A stretch of 60,991 bases of DNA. Source: CAZNUM01 sp964539305 (GTDB taxonomy: Bacteria > Fidelibacterota > Marinisomatia > Marinisomatales > TCS55). The stretch is from NCBI GenBank assembly GCA_964539305.1, contig CAZIIM010000012.1:1-60991 (forward strand). The letters run 5' to 3'. Below the pieces are notes generated by a model. That model made no database searches and was not told the DNA's origin. It saw nothing but the letters and a program-made list of their open reading frames with translations. How positions within the stretch are numbered: position 1 is the first letter of the stretch; each line of letters starts with the position of its first letter. A program made the translations under genes and the position numbers. Of the stretch, positions 9,268 to 18,542 are shown piece by piece.

Positions 9268-10697
9268 CGTTTATTCTTCGTCAATAAACTCACCACTACC
9301 AGGGAAATGACGGAGATGGTAATGGCCGGAATGACTTCATCCATTTTATGGTAAACGGAAGCGGGCACCAGGTTCTGGATAAAACCGGCTTCCTTCCAGA
9401 TCAGGGTTGTAACGGTTCCGGTGACGATGGAAGTAATGGCACCGGCTGTTGTGGCCCGTTTCCAGAATAAAGCTGCCACCAGCGAAGGGGTAATCGCCGC
9501 CCCGTAAATCGTGTAGGCGTAGAGCGCCCGTTCAAAAAAGCCGGCTGATTTTTCAAATTCGCGGGAGATCATAAAGGCAATCAACCCCAGTCCCAGCACC
9601 AATAGGCGACTGAAGAGAACAATCTTTTTATCGTTGGCCCCGGGATTAATGTAGAGTAAATACACATCTCGCATGAGGGTGGTGGCTGGAACCAGGAGGA
9701 AAGAATCGGCGGTGGAAATGATGATTCCCACAATGGTTGTCATCATAACGGCGCCTAGTAGAGGCGGCAGAATGCGGTGGGAGGCATAAATCATGACGTA
9801 CTTCCCCACTTCCGCATCAGGGATCATGCTGGAACTCACCCAGGCGGAGGCAATAATCAGCAGTTCCATCAGGGCCACCGCAAAAACCAGCACAATTGTG
9901 GCGCTTTTAGCCCCTTTTACCGTCCGGCTGGCAAAGAAGCGCTGATACATATTGGCGTCGCCCATCACCAGCAAAAACGGGGGCAAACAGAAATTCAGGA
10001 TATCCAGCGAGGAATAGACACCCCAGAACTGCATATGGCTTTCCTTCCCCATCTGGGCGAAAGAAGCCTCCATCCCGGAAAAACCGCCTGCCTTGATCAA
10101 CAGGATCGGGAAAGCAATCGCAAACGTGAGAATCATGATAATTCCGTTACCCACATCGGTGTAAGCCACACTGACCAGGCCAGCCAGCATGGTGTAGGCA
10201 ATGATGAAAACCGCTGCAATCACCGTCCCCGTCTCGACCGAAACGAGGGAATGGCCGCTGCTATCGGTTAAAACTGTTTTCAGGACAGCTCCACCGGCGT
10301 TGTATTGATAACTGACAATCACCAGGTAAGCCATCACCAGGGCGATTACACTGAGAATACGTGTGACAGAACCGTAACGGTCGCCCAGAATTTCAGGGAC
10401 GGTGTATTTTTCAAAGCTGCGCACTTTTCCAGCGATTTGCGTCAGCAGGGCGATGCCCAAAACACCACCCAGGGGTAAAATCATGGCCGCCAGCCCCGTT
10501 TCATACGTCTTTCCGGCATTGCCCAATATGGATCCGGTTCCCATCCAGGTAGCCAGCATGGTTCCTACCAGAATCCAGGGTGCCAGGGTCCTGCCGGCAA
10601 TGGAAAAATCGGCCTGATTCTTAATCTTATTGGCCTTGTAAAACCCGATTCCAATCAAGGTAAACAGGTATAAGGCGATTACAGTAATATGGAGCAT
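9264..10697 (-). CDS. sodium:solute symporter (SSS family)
   Basis: The 477-residue inner-membrane protein has about 13 hydrophobic helices, starting at residue 1 without a cleavable signal. TMLATWMGTGSILGNAG near residue 50 and the later TTIVGIIISTADSFLL segment are the conserved sodium-site helices of the SSS/LeuT-fold symporters. It takes up an organic solute with sodium; the substrate (sugar, amino acid or organic acid) cannot be told from sequence alone. A second, different SSS protein is encoded at 39922-41373. The gene is divergent from the YyaL-type gene and convergent with the GNAT gene. Confidence 0.88.
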   Translation of the reverse strand: MLHITVIALYLFTLIGIGFYKANKIKNQADFSIAGRTLAPWILVGTMLATWMGTGSILGNAGKTYETGLAAMILPLGGVLGIALLTQIAGKVRSFEKYTVPEILGDRYGSVTRILSVIALVMAYLVIVSYQYNAGGAVLKTVLTDSSGHSLVSVETGTVIAAVFIIAYTMLAGLVSVAYTDVGNGIIMILTFAIAFPILLIKAGGFSGMEASFAQMGKESHMQFWGVYSSLDILNFCLPPFLLVMGDANMYQRFFASRTVKGAKSATIVLVFAVALMELLIIASAWVSSSMIPDAEVGKYVMIYASHRILPPLLGAVMMTTIVGIIISTADSFLLVPATTLMRDVYLLYINPGANDKKIVLFSRLLVLGLGLIAFMISREFEKSAGFFERALYAYTIYGAAITPSLVAALFWKRATTAGAITSIVTGTVTTLIWKEAGFIQNLVPASVYHKMDEVIPAITISVISLVVVSLLTKNKR

Positions 10698-10706
10698 AAA
10701 CTTCTT

Positions 10707-10734
10707 TTGAAAGTGGTCATCTTAACCGTATCCT
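10707..10734 (+). promoter_or_regulatory. possible sigma70-type promoter of the YyaL-type gene
   Basis: TTGAAA (10707-10712), a 16-base spacer and TATCCT (10729-10734) resemble -35 and -10 boxes. They lie in the 72-base gap between the divergent symporter and YyaL-type genes, about 36 bases before the ATG at 10770. The match is imperfect and common by chance. Confidence 0.3.
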
Positions 10735-10769
10735 TTTAATCCGTTCCTGCTCAAATTCTCACAGCAGGT

Positions 10770-12935
10770 ATGATCAGAACAATTCTAATTTACGTGGCCA
10801 TGATGCTGTTTTCAGCAACAGTTTCTGGCCAAACCAGACCCGTTTCCGAGAAAGGTAACCCTTTGAACCATCTAGCTCACGAATCCAGCCCCTACCTCCT
10901 CCAACACGCTGACAACCCAGTAGACTGGTATCCCTGGGGGGAAGAAGCCTTCCGGAAAGCGGAGGAACTGGATCGACCCATCTTTCTTTCCATCGGCTAT
11001 TCTACTTGTCACTGGTGTCATGTCATGGAACATGAATCATTTGAAGATGAAGAGGTGGCCCAGCTCCTGAACCGTGATTTTATTGCCATTAAAGTGGACC
11101 GGGAAGAGCGCCCGGAAATTGACCATTTGTATATGTCGGTCTGCCAGGCCATGACCGGCAGTGGTGGCTGGCCCCTGACCATCGTTATGACACCGGACAA
11201 GAAACCGTTTTTCGCCGGAACCTATTTTCCTAAAGAAAGCCGCTACGGCCGGCCCGGACTCATGGAACTGCTGCCTGCCATTGCCGACGCCTGGAAGAAT
11301 AAACGGAAGGACCTGCTCCAGTCGGCTGACCGGGTCCAGGACTTCCTGAAGGAAGCCAATACCAAAACACTGGGTCCACCCCTTCCCGATACAATCCTGA
11401 AAACCACTTTTGACCAGTTTCAGAATCGGTTTGACAATCAGTACGGCGGGTTTGGAACCCAGCCAAAATTCCCCGCTCCCCAAAACCTTATCTTTCTTTT
11501 ACGTTATTACAACATGACCGGGGAAAAATCAGCCTTGTCTATGGTGGAAACAACCCTGCAGAAAATGCGCCTGGGAGGCATTTTCGACCAACTGGGGCAC
11601 GGTTTTCACCGCTACTCCACAGACCAGCAATGGCTGGTGCCCCATTTTGAAAAAATGCTTTACGATCAGGCCATGCTCACCCTGGCCTATACAGAGGCTT
11701 ACCAGATGACGGGGAATGAGTTTTACCGTCAGACAGCGGAAGCTATTCTTACTTACATCCTCCGGGACATGACCCGCCCTGAGGGAGGATTCTATTCTGC
11801 CGAAGATGCGGACAGCGAAGGGAAGGAAGGCAAGTTTTACCTCTGGAAGATGGATGAAATTCAGGAGATCCTATCACCTCAGGAGGCGGAAATGATCACC
11901 AAGGTTTTTCACCTGCGGGAAAAAGGTAATTTCAGCGATGGATCCTCCGATGCTGCGGGAGAAAACATTCTTCATTTATCGCGTGAAACCAGGGACTGGA
12001 TTACTCCGGGTTCAGCTGTTCCAGCCTCAGATCGGGCCATTTTCAACACGGCGGTGCAGAAACTATTCCAGGCCCGGGAGACCAGAATTCACCCTTTTAA
12101 AGATGATAAAATTCTTACGGATTGGAACGGTATGATGATCGCCGCTCTGGCCCGGGCCAGTCTTGTTTTCAAGTCCGGTACCTACCGACAAGCAGCGGAG
12201 AAATCGGCTGATTTCATTCTGAAAACCCTGCGCCGGGAAGACGGCCGACTTGAGAAACGTTTCCGGAACGGCCAGGCGGGACTGGACGCCCACCTGGATG
12301 ATTACGCCTTCGTCGTCTGGGGTTTACTGAATCTGTACGAAAGCACGTTCAATCTGGACTACCTCAAGCATGCCCGGGAGCTGACTGACGTAATGGTGGA
12401 CAATTTCTGGGATGAGGAACATTCCGGATTTTTTCTGGGAGGTGACCAATCGGAAAAATTGCTGGTCCGGACGAAATCCGGATACGACGGCGCTTATCCC
12501 TCCGGGAATTCGGTTGCCACCTTTGATCTGCTCCGTTTAGCCCGGATAACTGGGGACCAAACACTGAGTGAAATGGCTGAAAAATCGTTTCGCCTGTACT
12601 CCAGCGAAATTCAGCGATCACCTACCGGATTCACTTTCTTACTCACGGCCTACCTGTTCGCTAACAATAACCCGAAAGAAATTGTCATCGTCGGAAATGG
12701 CAAAGACGAACAAATGAAATCCGCCCTGGAAGCAATTCAGAATCTTTATTCCCCCAATAAAGTTATCCTTTTCAAAGATACAAGTGCAGACACGGACCTT
12801 CTGAACCAACTGGCGCCCTGGACGGAATACCAAACCAGCATTGATGATCAACCCACTTTTTATGTCTGTAAGAATTTTGCCTGCAACCAGCCGACCACCG
12901 ATCTTTCCCAGGCAATTCAATTCATTAAAGAATAG
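10770..12935 (+). CDS. thioredoxin-domain / glycosidase-like protein, YyaL (SSP411) family, secreted form
   Basis: The 721-residue protein has an N-terminal thioredoxin-like domain with the family signature SPYLLQHADNPVDWYPW and the cysteine motif STCHWCHVMEHESF. GSGGWPLTIVMTPD and FFAGTYFPK follow. The remainder is the alpha/alpha-barrel, GlcNAc-2-epimerase-like part of the family. The biochemical role of this widespread family is poorly defined. Most bacterial members lack an export signal, but this one begins with a hydrophobic signal peptide ending near SGQT (residues 1-21), which would put it in the periplasm. It is a single gene with its own upstream gap. Confidence 0.88.
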   Translation: MIRTILIYVAMMLFSATVSGQTRPVSEKGNPLNHLAHESSPYLLQHADNPVDWYPWGEEAFRKAEELDRPIFLSIGYSTCHWCHVMEHESFEDEEVAQLLNRDFIAIKVDREERPEIDHLYMSVCQAMTGSGGWPLTIVMTPDKKPFFAGTYFPKESRYGRPGLMELLPAIADAWKNKRKDLLQSADRVQDFLKEANTKTLGPPLPDTILKTTFDQFQNRFDNQYGGFGTQPKFPAPQNLIFLLRYYNMTGEKSALSMVETTLQKMRLGGIFDQLGHGFHRYSTDQQWLVPHFEKMLYDQAMLTLAYTEAYQMTGNEFYRQTAEAILTYILRDMTRPEGGFYSAEDADSEGKEGKFYLWKMDEIQEILSPQEAEMITKVFHLREKGNFSDGSSDAAGENILHLSRETRDWITPGSAVPASDRAIFNTAVQKLFQARETRIHPFKDDKILTDWNGMMIAALARASLVFKSGTYRQAAEKSADFILKTLRREDGRLEKRFRNGQAGLDAHLDDYAFVVWGLLNLYESTFNLDYLKHARELTDVMVDNFWDEEHSGFFLGGDQSEKLLVRTKSGYDGAYPSGNSVATFDLLRLARITGDQTLSEMAEKSFRLYSSEIQRSPTGFTFLLTAYLFANNNPKEIVIVGNGKDEQMKSALEAIQNLYSPNKVILFKDTSADTDLLNQLAPWTEYQTSIDDQPTFYVCKNFACNQPTTDLSQAIQFIKE

Positions 12936-13106
12936 AAACCGAATCCCCTCCTGACCGACTTGAAAAAACAGACAGAAAGCCTTCGGTCCTTTCCCGATCA
13001 GAAAGCCTTTCATCCTACATTTCAAAATATGTAGTTTGTAAATAACAGCTTATCTACTCAAGCTAGGAATACCCCCTAAAATGGAATACAGGATACGAAA
13101 TACATT

Positions 13107-14384
13107 ATGAAATTACACTGGAAAATTCTGATTGGCCTCTTCCTGGGTCTCTTGTTTGGTATTATTTCCTCCGTTTTCGGTTGGGGAGCGTTTACGGAAG
13201 CCTGGATTTCACCCTTTGGTCGCATTTTTATTAATTTACTGAAACTGATTGCGGTACCCCTGGTACTGGCTTCTCTGGTGACCGGTGTTGCCTCGCTTTC
13301 TGATGTAAAGAAACTCTCCCGCATTGGCGGAAAAACCATTGCCCTCTACATCATTACCACCACCATTTCCGTTTCAATCGGCCTGGTGGCCGTGAACGTA
13401 ATAAAACCGGGGAATGCGGTTCCCAAGGATATGCAGATGAAACTGCAAAAAACCTATGAAACTGCCGCCTCTTCCCGCCAGAGCATGGCCGATGAAGTAA
13501 AAGAGCGGGGACCGCTGCAGCCGATCGTGGACATGGTCCCCAGTAATATTTTCCAGTCCGCTTCCAGCAATCGGAACATGCTCCAGGTTGTCTTCATTGC
13601 CCTCTTCCTGGGAGTCGGATTGATTCAGGTGCCGAAGGATAAGGCTAAACCGGTCCTGGATTTTTTCGAGGGCCTGAACGATGTGATCATCAAGCTGGTG
13701 GATATTATCATGCTCATGGCTCCGATCGGAGTTTTTGCCCTGATCGCCGATACCATCACCAGTGTGGCCGGGAATAATCTGAAAAATATCCTGGAATTGC
13801 TGAGTTCACTGGGATACTACATGTTTGCGGTGATTCTGGGATTAGCCATCCACATGGTCGTCACCTATACAGCTGTTCTGAAGATTTTTACCAAAATGCC
13901 TCTCAAGAAGTTCTATCAGGGAATTGCTCCGGCCCAATTACTGGCTTTTTCCACCAGTTCCAGCGGTGCCACCCTGCCGGTCACTATGGAACGATGTGAA
14001 GAAGAATTGGGTGTTTCGGAAGAAGTTTCCTCCTTTGTACTCCCGCTGGGTGCCACCATTAACATGGATGGGACGGCCCTCTACCAGGCCGTGGCCGCCG
14101 TTTTCATTGCCCAGACCCTGGGGATGGATCTAACCCTGGGAGCCCAGTTAACCATCATTCTTACCGCCGTCCTGGCCTCCATCGGTACGGCAGCCGTTCC
14201 CGGCGCTGGGATCATCATGCTGGTCATTATTCTGGAGGCCATTGGTGTCCCCAGCGGCGGTATTGCCCTGATCCTGGGTGTGGACCGCATCCTGGATATG
14301 CTAAGAACCACCACCAATGTGACGGGGGACGCCAGTGTGGCAGTCGCTATTGCCTCGACGGAAGGCCAATTGCGGGAAATGTAA
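13107..14384 (+). CDS. dicarboxylate/amino acid:cation symporter (DAACS family)
   Basis: The 425-residue membrane protein belongs to the GltP/DctA-type transporters. The serine-rich re-entrant loop STSSSGATLPVTM, the NMDG motif in GATINMDGTALY, and the C-terminal NVTGD substrate site in RTTTNVTGDASVAV are all present. It imports glutamate, aspartate or C4-dicarboxylates with sodium or protons; the exact substrate is not decided by what is visible. The 171 bases before it contain no gene, only a short direct repeat (CAGAAAGCCTT near 12972 and 12999). A candidate structured RNA follows on the same strand. Confidence 0.92.
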   Translation: MKLHWKILIGLFLGLLFGIISSVFGWGAFTEAWISPFGRIFINLLKLIAVPLVLASLVTGVASLSDVKKLSRIGGKTIALYIITTTISVSIGLVAVNVIKPGNAVPKDMQMKLQKTYETAASSRQSMADEVKERGPLQPIVDMVPSNIFQSASSNRNMLQVVFIALFLGVGLIQVPKDKAKPVLDFFEGLNDVIIKLVDIIMLMAPIGVFALIADTITSVAGNNLKNILELLSSLGYYMFAVILGLAIHMVVTYTAVLKIFTKMPLKKFYQGIAPAQLLAFSTSSSGATLPVTMERCEEELGVSEEVSSFVLPLGATINMDGTALYQAVAAVFIAQTLGMDLTLGAQLTIILTAVLASIGTAAVPGAGIIMLVIILEAIGVPSGGIALILGVDRILDMLRTTTNVTGDASVAVAIASTEGQLREM

Positions 14385-14395
14385 TCCAACATTCA

Positions 14396-14424
14396 TTGGA
14401 TTTCCTTTCCGGTAGAATTAAATT
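14396..14424 (+). promoter_or_regulatory. possible promoter of the candidate structured RNA
   Basis: TTGGAT (14396-14401), exactly 17 bases and TAAATT (14419-14424) resemble a sigma70-type promoter on the plus strand. It starts 12 bases after the symporter stop codon and would initiate near 14431, just before the left arm of the long-range stem at 14445. The combination of promoter-like boxes, closing stem and U-tract suggests an independent RNA rather than only a symporter terminator. Confidence 0.4.
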
Positions 14425-14430
14425 AGATCA

Positions 14431-14615
14431 GCTCTTTTACAATTCCCGCCTCAGCTTTTTGAATTTTTGGATCGTCAACATCGATCTCTTAAGTTCACCT
14501 TCCAGGATTAAAAAACAGGCCTTTCTTTGTCACAAAGATCAAGGAAGTTTGGAAATCATGGAGGCCTTTACCGTTCAAAACGGATCCATTAATCAAAACT
14601 GAGGCGGGTTTTTTT
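14431..14615 (+). ncRNA. candidate structured RNA, about 180 nt, with long-range closing stem and U-tract (6S-like shape)
   Basis: CCCGCCTCAG at 14445-14454 is perfectly complementary to CTGAGGCGGG at 14599-14608, which is followed by seven T residues (14609-14615). The stem continues inward with TTTTGA (14457-14462) against TCAAAA (14593-14598) and TGGATC (14468-14473) against GATCCA (14583-14588). About 22 pairs thus close a 109-base interior. Inside are a hairpin TCTTTG-TCA-CAAAGA and two copies of AGGCCT. No U-tract follows the stem on the minus strand, so it is directional. Length and rod-like closure resemble 6S RNA, but no conserved 6S sequence was identified. It may instead be an unusual terminator of the symporter gene. 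Confidence 0.5.
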
Positions 14616-14618
14616 ATG

Positions 14619-15890
14619 TCAGCCGGTCTGAAATTGTTTTAAGATCTGCTTGATCCGGATTTTCGGACCTTTGATTCGTAACAATAGGCGATCATCCTGA
14701 AATTCCCGCTTTAAAACACTTACGCCCTCCTGAGCCCGGACCAGTTCTCTCCCCTGCTTGTAAGGTATTTCGATATCAATCACGTGATAGTCCTCTTCCA
14801 TGATATTGCGGATTCGGCGGGTTAGCTGATCCAGCCGTAAATGTTGCCTGGCTGAAATCATAACTGAATGGGGATAACGCTGTTTTAAGGCCGCCAGTGT
14901 TTTGTCGTTTTGCACCAGATCAATTTTGTTCAAAATTACAATTTTCCGCTGATCCTGAGCACCCAGGTCTTTTAACACATCGGTTATGGTCTGCTCCTGC
15001 TCTTCCAAATGACCGGAAGAAGCATCCAGAATCACCAGGATGAGATCTGCTTCAACCACTTCTTTGAGCGTGCTGCGAAACGTGGCCACCAGGTGGTGGG
15101 GAAGTTTCCGGACAAAACCGACTGTGTCACTGAGTAAAATGGTGTGGGATTCATCCAACTGGACCGCCCGAATGGTCGTATCGAGGGTGGCAAACAACTG
15201 ATCCTGGACAAATACATTCGCATTGGAAAGGGCATTCATCAGGGTGGATTTCCCGGCGTTGGTGTACCCCACCAGTGCCACCCGAAACTGGTCCTGTCGC
15301 TGACTGCTCTGGGTTTCCCGCTCTTTGTCGATTTTAACCAATTCGTGTTTCAGTTTTGCGATACGGTTCCGAATCAGACGGCGGTCCACCTCAATCTGGG
15401 TTTCACCGGCTCCGGCCCGGGTTCCTATTCCACCCATCTGTCGTTCCAAGTGAGTCCACTGACGGGAAAGGCGGGGGAGCATATATTCCAACCGGGCCAG
15501 TTCCACCTGCGTTTTGGCTTCCCGTGTTTTGGCATGGTGATAAAATATGTCCAGGATTAAGGTATTCCGGTCAATGACCTTCAATTCACCTGCCTGTTTC
15601 AAATAATTCTTAACCTGACCCGGAGTTAATTCATCATTAAAAATAACCAGGGAGGCTCCTAACGTTTTAGCCTGGGAGATAACCTGCTTGGCTTTTCCTT
15701 CACCAATAAAATAGGCGGAATGAACACGATTTAATTTCTGGGTAATGGTTCCCACCACCCGAGCCCCTGCCGTGTCTGCCAGAAGTTCGAGTTCAGCCAA
15801 TTGATCCTTAACTTCCTCTGCGCTGGTATTGCCGTAAATCGCCCCGACCAGTAGCGCTTTTTCAGTTCGTTCAGGGGAGGCTTCAATCAT
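14619..15890 (-). CDS. hflX: GTPase HflX
   Basis: HflX is a ribosome-associated GTPase that splits stalled ribosomes. The N-terminal HflX domain is followed by the linker GGIGTRAGAGETQIEVDRR. The G domain has G1 GYTNAGKST, G3 DTVGF and G4 NKID. The ATG at 15890 gives 423 residues, starting MIEASPERTEKALLVGAIYG, and overlaps the upstream BatA-like gene by eight bases. An ATG at 15938 in frame would overlap by 56 bases and is less likely. The gene ends four bases after the U-tract of the convergent candidate RNA. Confidence 0.95.
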   Translation of the reverse strand: MIEASPERTEKALLVGAIYGNTSAEEVKDQLAELELLADTAGARVVGTITQKLNRVHSAYFIGEGKAKQVISQAKTLGASLVIFNDELTPGQVKNYLKQAGELKVIDRNTLILDIFYHHAKTREAKTQVELARLEYMLPRLSRQWTHLERQMGGIGTRAGAGETQIEVDRRLIRNRIAKLKHELVKIDKERETQSSQRQDQFRVALVGYTNAGKSTLMNALSNANVFVQDQLFATLDTTIRAVQLDESHTILLSDTVGFVRKLPHHLVATFRSTLKEVVEADLILVILDASSGHLEEQEQTITDVLKDLGAQDQRKIVILNKIDLVQNDKTLAALKQRYPHSVMISARQHLRLDQLTRRIRNIMEEDYHVIDIEIPYKQGRELVRAQEGVSVLKREFQDDRLLLRIKGPKIRIKQILKQFQTG

Positions 15891-17958
15891 GGCTGCCACG
15901 CATGGATTCGACCCGGGTTCGACCCACGACCGATTCAATCATTAACATTACAATTGCCAGAATCAGGAACAAGCGCCACAAAGAGCGCCCATGTCGTACA
16001 TTCTCCAGTGTCTCAATTAACCGATCTTCCGGTCCAATCCAGAGGGTGCGGTCCTTGCCCAGGCGGGACCGGAGTGCTTCCGGATCTACCGGTTTTCCCA
16101 ACTGTTCTTCCGGCGCTAAGTGAACTGAAAACTGGGTGTACATCTCATTTCCCGCCAGAACGGTGTAGCTGCCCAGGTCGGTAGTCTCCTGGATTCTCAG
16201 GGATTCGCTGGCATAGTCCGGAACTTTCAGAATATCCACACCCCGGGGAGTCCGGACGGTCCATTGCTTATTGATCAATTCACTCTTCAACTGAATGGTC
16301 TTGGTTTCATCCACATAAACACTGCTGGTATTTTTCTCATCTGTCGCCAGGAGAATCATGAGCTGGTGAAGCAAGGGTATGGATAATCCTTTCAGGGGTA
16401 ATTCACTCCAGGAAAGATCCATGGGGAGGGTAAAATAGTAGATTTTTCCGCCTCTTACAGGAATGTCCACCAGCAGGGGATCCTGATTATTCAGTTTCAA
16501 AATGGTCCGCTGCCCCCGTACCAGCCGCACCTGGTTATAGCGATAGATCCGGGGTAATTCGTTTTTCAGATCCCGAAGATTCAAATCCCGCAGGATCGGA
16601 TCAAGTTTATTTCCCAAGACCACCGAAAAGAAGGAGGATCCCTCCACTGCTTTCACTTTTTGAACCCGCGGCAGTTTCAAATTCCGCTCCACATCGCTGC
16701 CTTTAAAATCCATCCCCCGGTTTCCGGAGAACCAGATGACACCCCCCTTTTGATTTAAAAACCTTTTTAAATCTTCCACCGCAGCCGGTGCCAGAACTGC
16801 CGGATCGTGGAGGATCAACACATCGGTACTCTCCAAATCGATTTGACGGATTTCACGACTAATTTTGGTACGGATATTCAGGAAACCCGTCTCACCGCTG
16901 ATGGATTCGAGAGCCGTCTTTAACAGGAAAATATCGTTCTGGGAATTCCCCAGTATGAGACAGGATATCTGGTCCGGAATGGATAATTCAAATGTCCACT
17001 GATTGTCCAGGGTATAGTCATCGTTTGGTATTTGCAAATATCCCTGAATAATACCGCTCTTCCCGGGATACACCTGAAAAAGAAAGTCCTTTACCCGCCC
17101 GGGCTGAAAATGAGAAACTATTTGACCCACCCGTTCCTGATTGAGGTACAATTCGACCGGCACATTTCTTTTTTCAATCGTACCGCTGTTTTTTACGCGG
17201 GCATTAAGTTTCAATAAGTGATTCGGCAGTCGAATCTGGCTCACCGTCTTAATATCCATGATTGAAAGGTTATCCTCCACCGTCTCCGTTCCCAAACAGT
17301 AGAAACGCCATGTTTTCAATGTATCGGCGAATTCCTCTGCCAACGCCGGGGACGGCAGTGATTGAAAATCACTCAAAATAAAACATTCATGATTTGGTTC
17401 GGATACAGGAATCGTTTTTAGTACAGAATCAACGAATCCCCAGAGATTGTCCCTGGATTGAGTCTGCCGAATTTCAGACAGAGGGTCCTCCAGGTCTTCC
17501 ACGGCTCTCAGGGGTCCGGAGAAGAGTTCCCGGGGTGGGTTGGTCTGGTAGAGGTGAAGGTAGGTGAGACCGTTGAAACTGGATATAATCGTTCGAACGG
17601 ACTGCTTGACCTGATCCAGGGCCGACTTCAGACTGGATTTTGCCGCCATGCTGGCGGAATTGTCCACAATGATCGCCACATTGGAGGATTGTTCTCCAGC
17701 AGCAATTCCTGTATACAATCCTCGCTGGATCGGTTTTGAAAGCATCAAGATTAGAAAAATAATGGCAGCAGTCCGGAGCAAGATTAATATCCACTGGCGA
17801 ATCTGAATTTTGCGGATGGTTTTATGTTTCATTTCCTGAAGGAATCGGACGGAGCTGAATTCAATTTCGCGCGTATTCCCCAAGCTGATTAAATGGATTA
17901 AAATGGGGATGGCCGCCGCAAAGAGGCCCCACAGGGCAGCTGGATTCAAGAATGTCAC
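15883..17958 (-). CDS. BatA-domain / von Willebrand factor A membrane protein
   Basis: The 691-residue protein begins with the BatA N-terminal domain: FLNPAALWGLFAAAIPILIH, then a conserved second helix LLRTAAIIFLILMLSKP. A VWA-like domain with the metal-site motif DNSAS follows near residue 94. A long extracytoplasmic part and a C-terminal helix (LFLILAIVMLMIESVV) complete it. Such proteins are common in Bacteroidota-type genomes as N-terminally anchored periplasmic proteins of unclear function, sometimes linked to MoxR ATPases; no MoxR gene is seen here. It overlaps the dolichol-kinase-like gene by four bases and hflX by eight. Confidence 0.85.
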   Translation of the reverse strand: MTFLNPAALWGLFAAAIPILIHLISLGNTREIEFSSVRFLQEMKHKTIRKIQIRQWILILLRTAAIIFLILMLSKPIQRGLYTGIAAGEQSSNVAIIVDNSASMAAKSSLKSALDQVKQSVRTIISSFNGLTYLHLYQTNPPRELFSGPLRAVEDLEDPLSEIRQTQSRDNLWGFVDSVLKTIPVSEPNHECFILSDFQSLPSPALAEEFADTLKTWRFYCLGTETVEDNLSIMDIKTVSQIRLPNHLLKLNARVKNSGTIEKRNVPVELYLNQERVGQIVSHFQPGRVKDFLFQVYPGKSGIIQGYLQIPNDDYTLDNQWTFELSIPDQISCLILGNSQNDIFLLKTALESISGETGFLNIRTKISREIRQIDLESTDVLILHDPAVLAPAAVEDLKRFLNQKGGVIWFSGNRGMDFKGSDVERNLKLPRVQKVKAVEGSSFFSVVLGNKLDPILRDLNLRDLKNELPRIYRYNQVRLVRGQRTILKLNNQDPLLVDIPVRGGKIYYFTLPMDLSWSELPLKGLSIPLLHQLMILLATDEKNTSSVYVDETKTIQLKSELINKQWTVRTPRGVDILKVPDYASESLRIQETTDLGSYTVLAGNEMYTQFSVHLAPEEQLGKPVDPEALRSRLGKDRTLWIGPEDRLIETLENVRHGRSLWRLFLILAIVMLMIESVVGRTRVESMRGSHD

Positions 17959-18542
17959 GCCAGGGGAAATCCGAACATCATCATGGTCATACCGGCACCG
18001 AGGGGCATTTTAAAGTTGTCGTCGAGAGGAATCGGTAACAACTCCATGATCATCCCTCCCAGCGCTCCAACGGCTCCCAGGGGGAAGGGAACATCCTTGA
18101 AAAACCAGGCGATCACCAGGCATACTGACAACCCGCCCAGGAATCCCTCCAGTGATTTCCCCCAGATTTTATGGCGGCCAAACCGAAGACCCACAAAAGC
18201 GGCCGCAATGTCACCAAGACTCATGAAAATCAGGCTCAAGATCGCCACCGGGCGGGGAAACAGGAGTACGGTTATCAAGGCACCGATCATGACCCACGAC
18301 GCTCCCGTTAATCGAGGTTCCATTTCGTGTTCCCGCAGCATGAAATTGAACCACCGCCGGAACATGGAATGGATCCAGCGGATTCGATGTCTTCCCACAT
18401 CGATAAAAATGAAAATCAAGCTGAAGAGGGTCAACAAATTCACGACCGTACCCTTGTCTTGAATAACGAAAAAATAAGTCAGAGGAATGATCAGATTGAA
18501 AAAATGGATCGATTTGCGAAAATATTCGCTGGTTTGAATCAT
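17955..18542 (-). CDS. SEC59/dolichol-kinase-like membrane protein
   Basis: The 195-residue protein has about six hydrophobic helices. The segment GDIAAAFVGLRFGRHKIWGK, followed directly by SLEG, matches the conserved CTP-dependent lipid kinase/phosphatidate cytidylyltransferase motif of the SEC59/VTE5 group. Members phosphorylate polyprenols, phytol or diacylglycerol; the bacterial substrate is unknown. A role in recycling undecaprenol or another lipid carrier is conceivable. Four-base overlaps on both sides place it inside a translationally coupled run with the PASTA and BatA-like genes. Confidence 0.75.
   Translation of the reverse strand: MIQTSEYFRKSIHFFNLIIPLTYFFVIQDKGTVVNLLTLFSLIFIFIDVGRHRIRWIHSMFRRWFNFMLREHEMEPRLTGASWVMIGALITVLLFPRPVAILSLIFMSLGDIAAAFVGLRFGRHKIWGKSLEGFLGGLSVCLVIAWFFKDVPFPLGAVGALGGMIMELLPIPLDDNFKMPLGAGMTMMMFGFPLA

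Noticed and set aside
12972..13009. Short direct repeat CAGAAAGCCTT, two copies
   Set aside because: Only two imperfectly extended copies; no spacer regularity, so neither a CRISPR nor an iteron array.
14396..14602. 68-codon open frame in the gap between the symporter and hflX
   Set aside because: It overlaps the long-range stem structure and has no recognisable coding features or good ribosome site; the RNA interpretation explains the conserved-looking pairings better.
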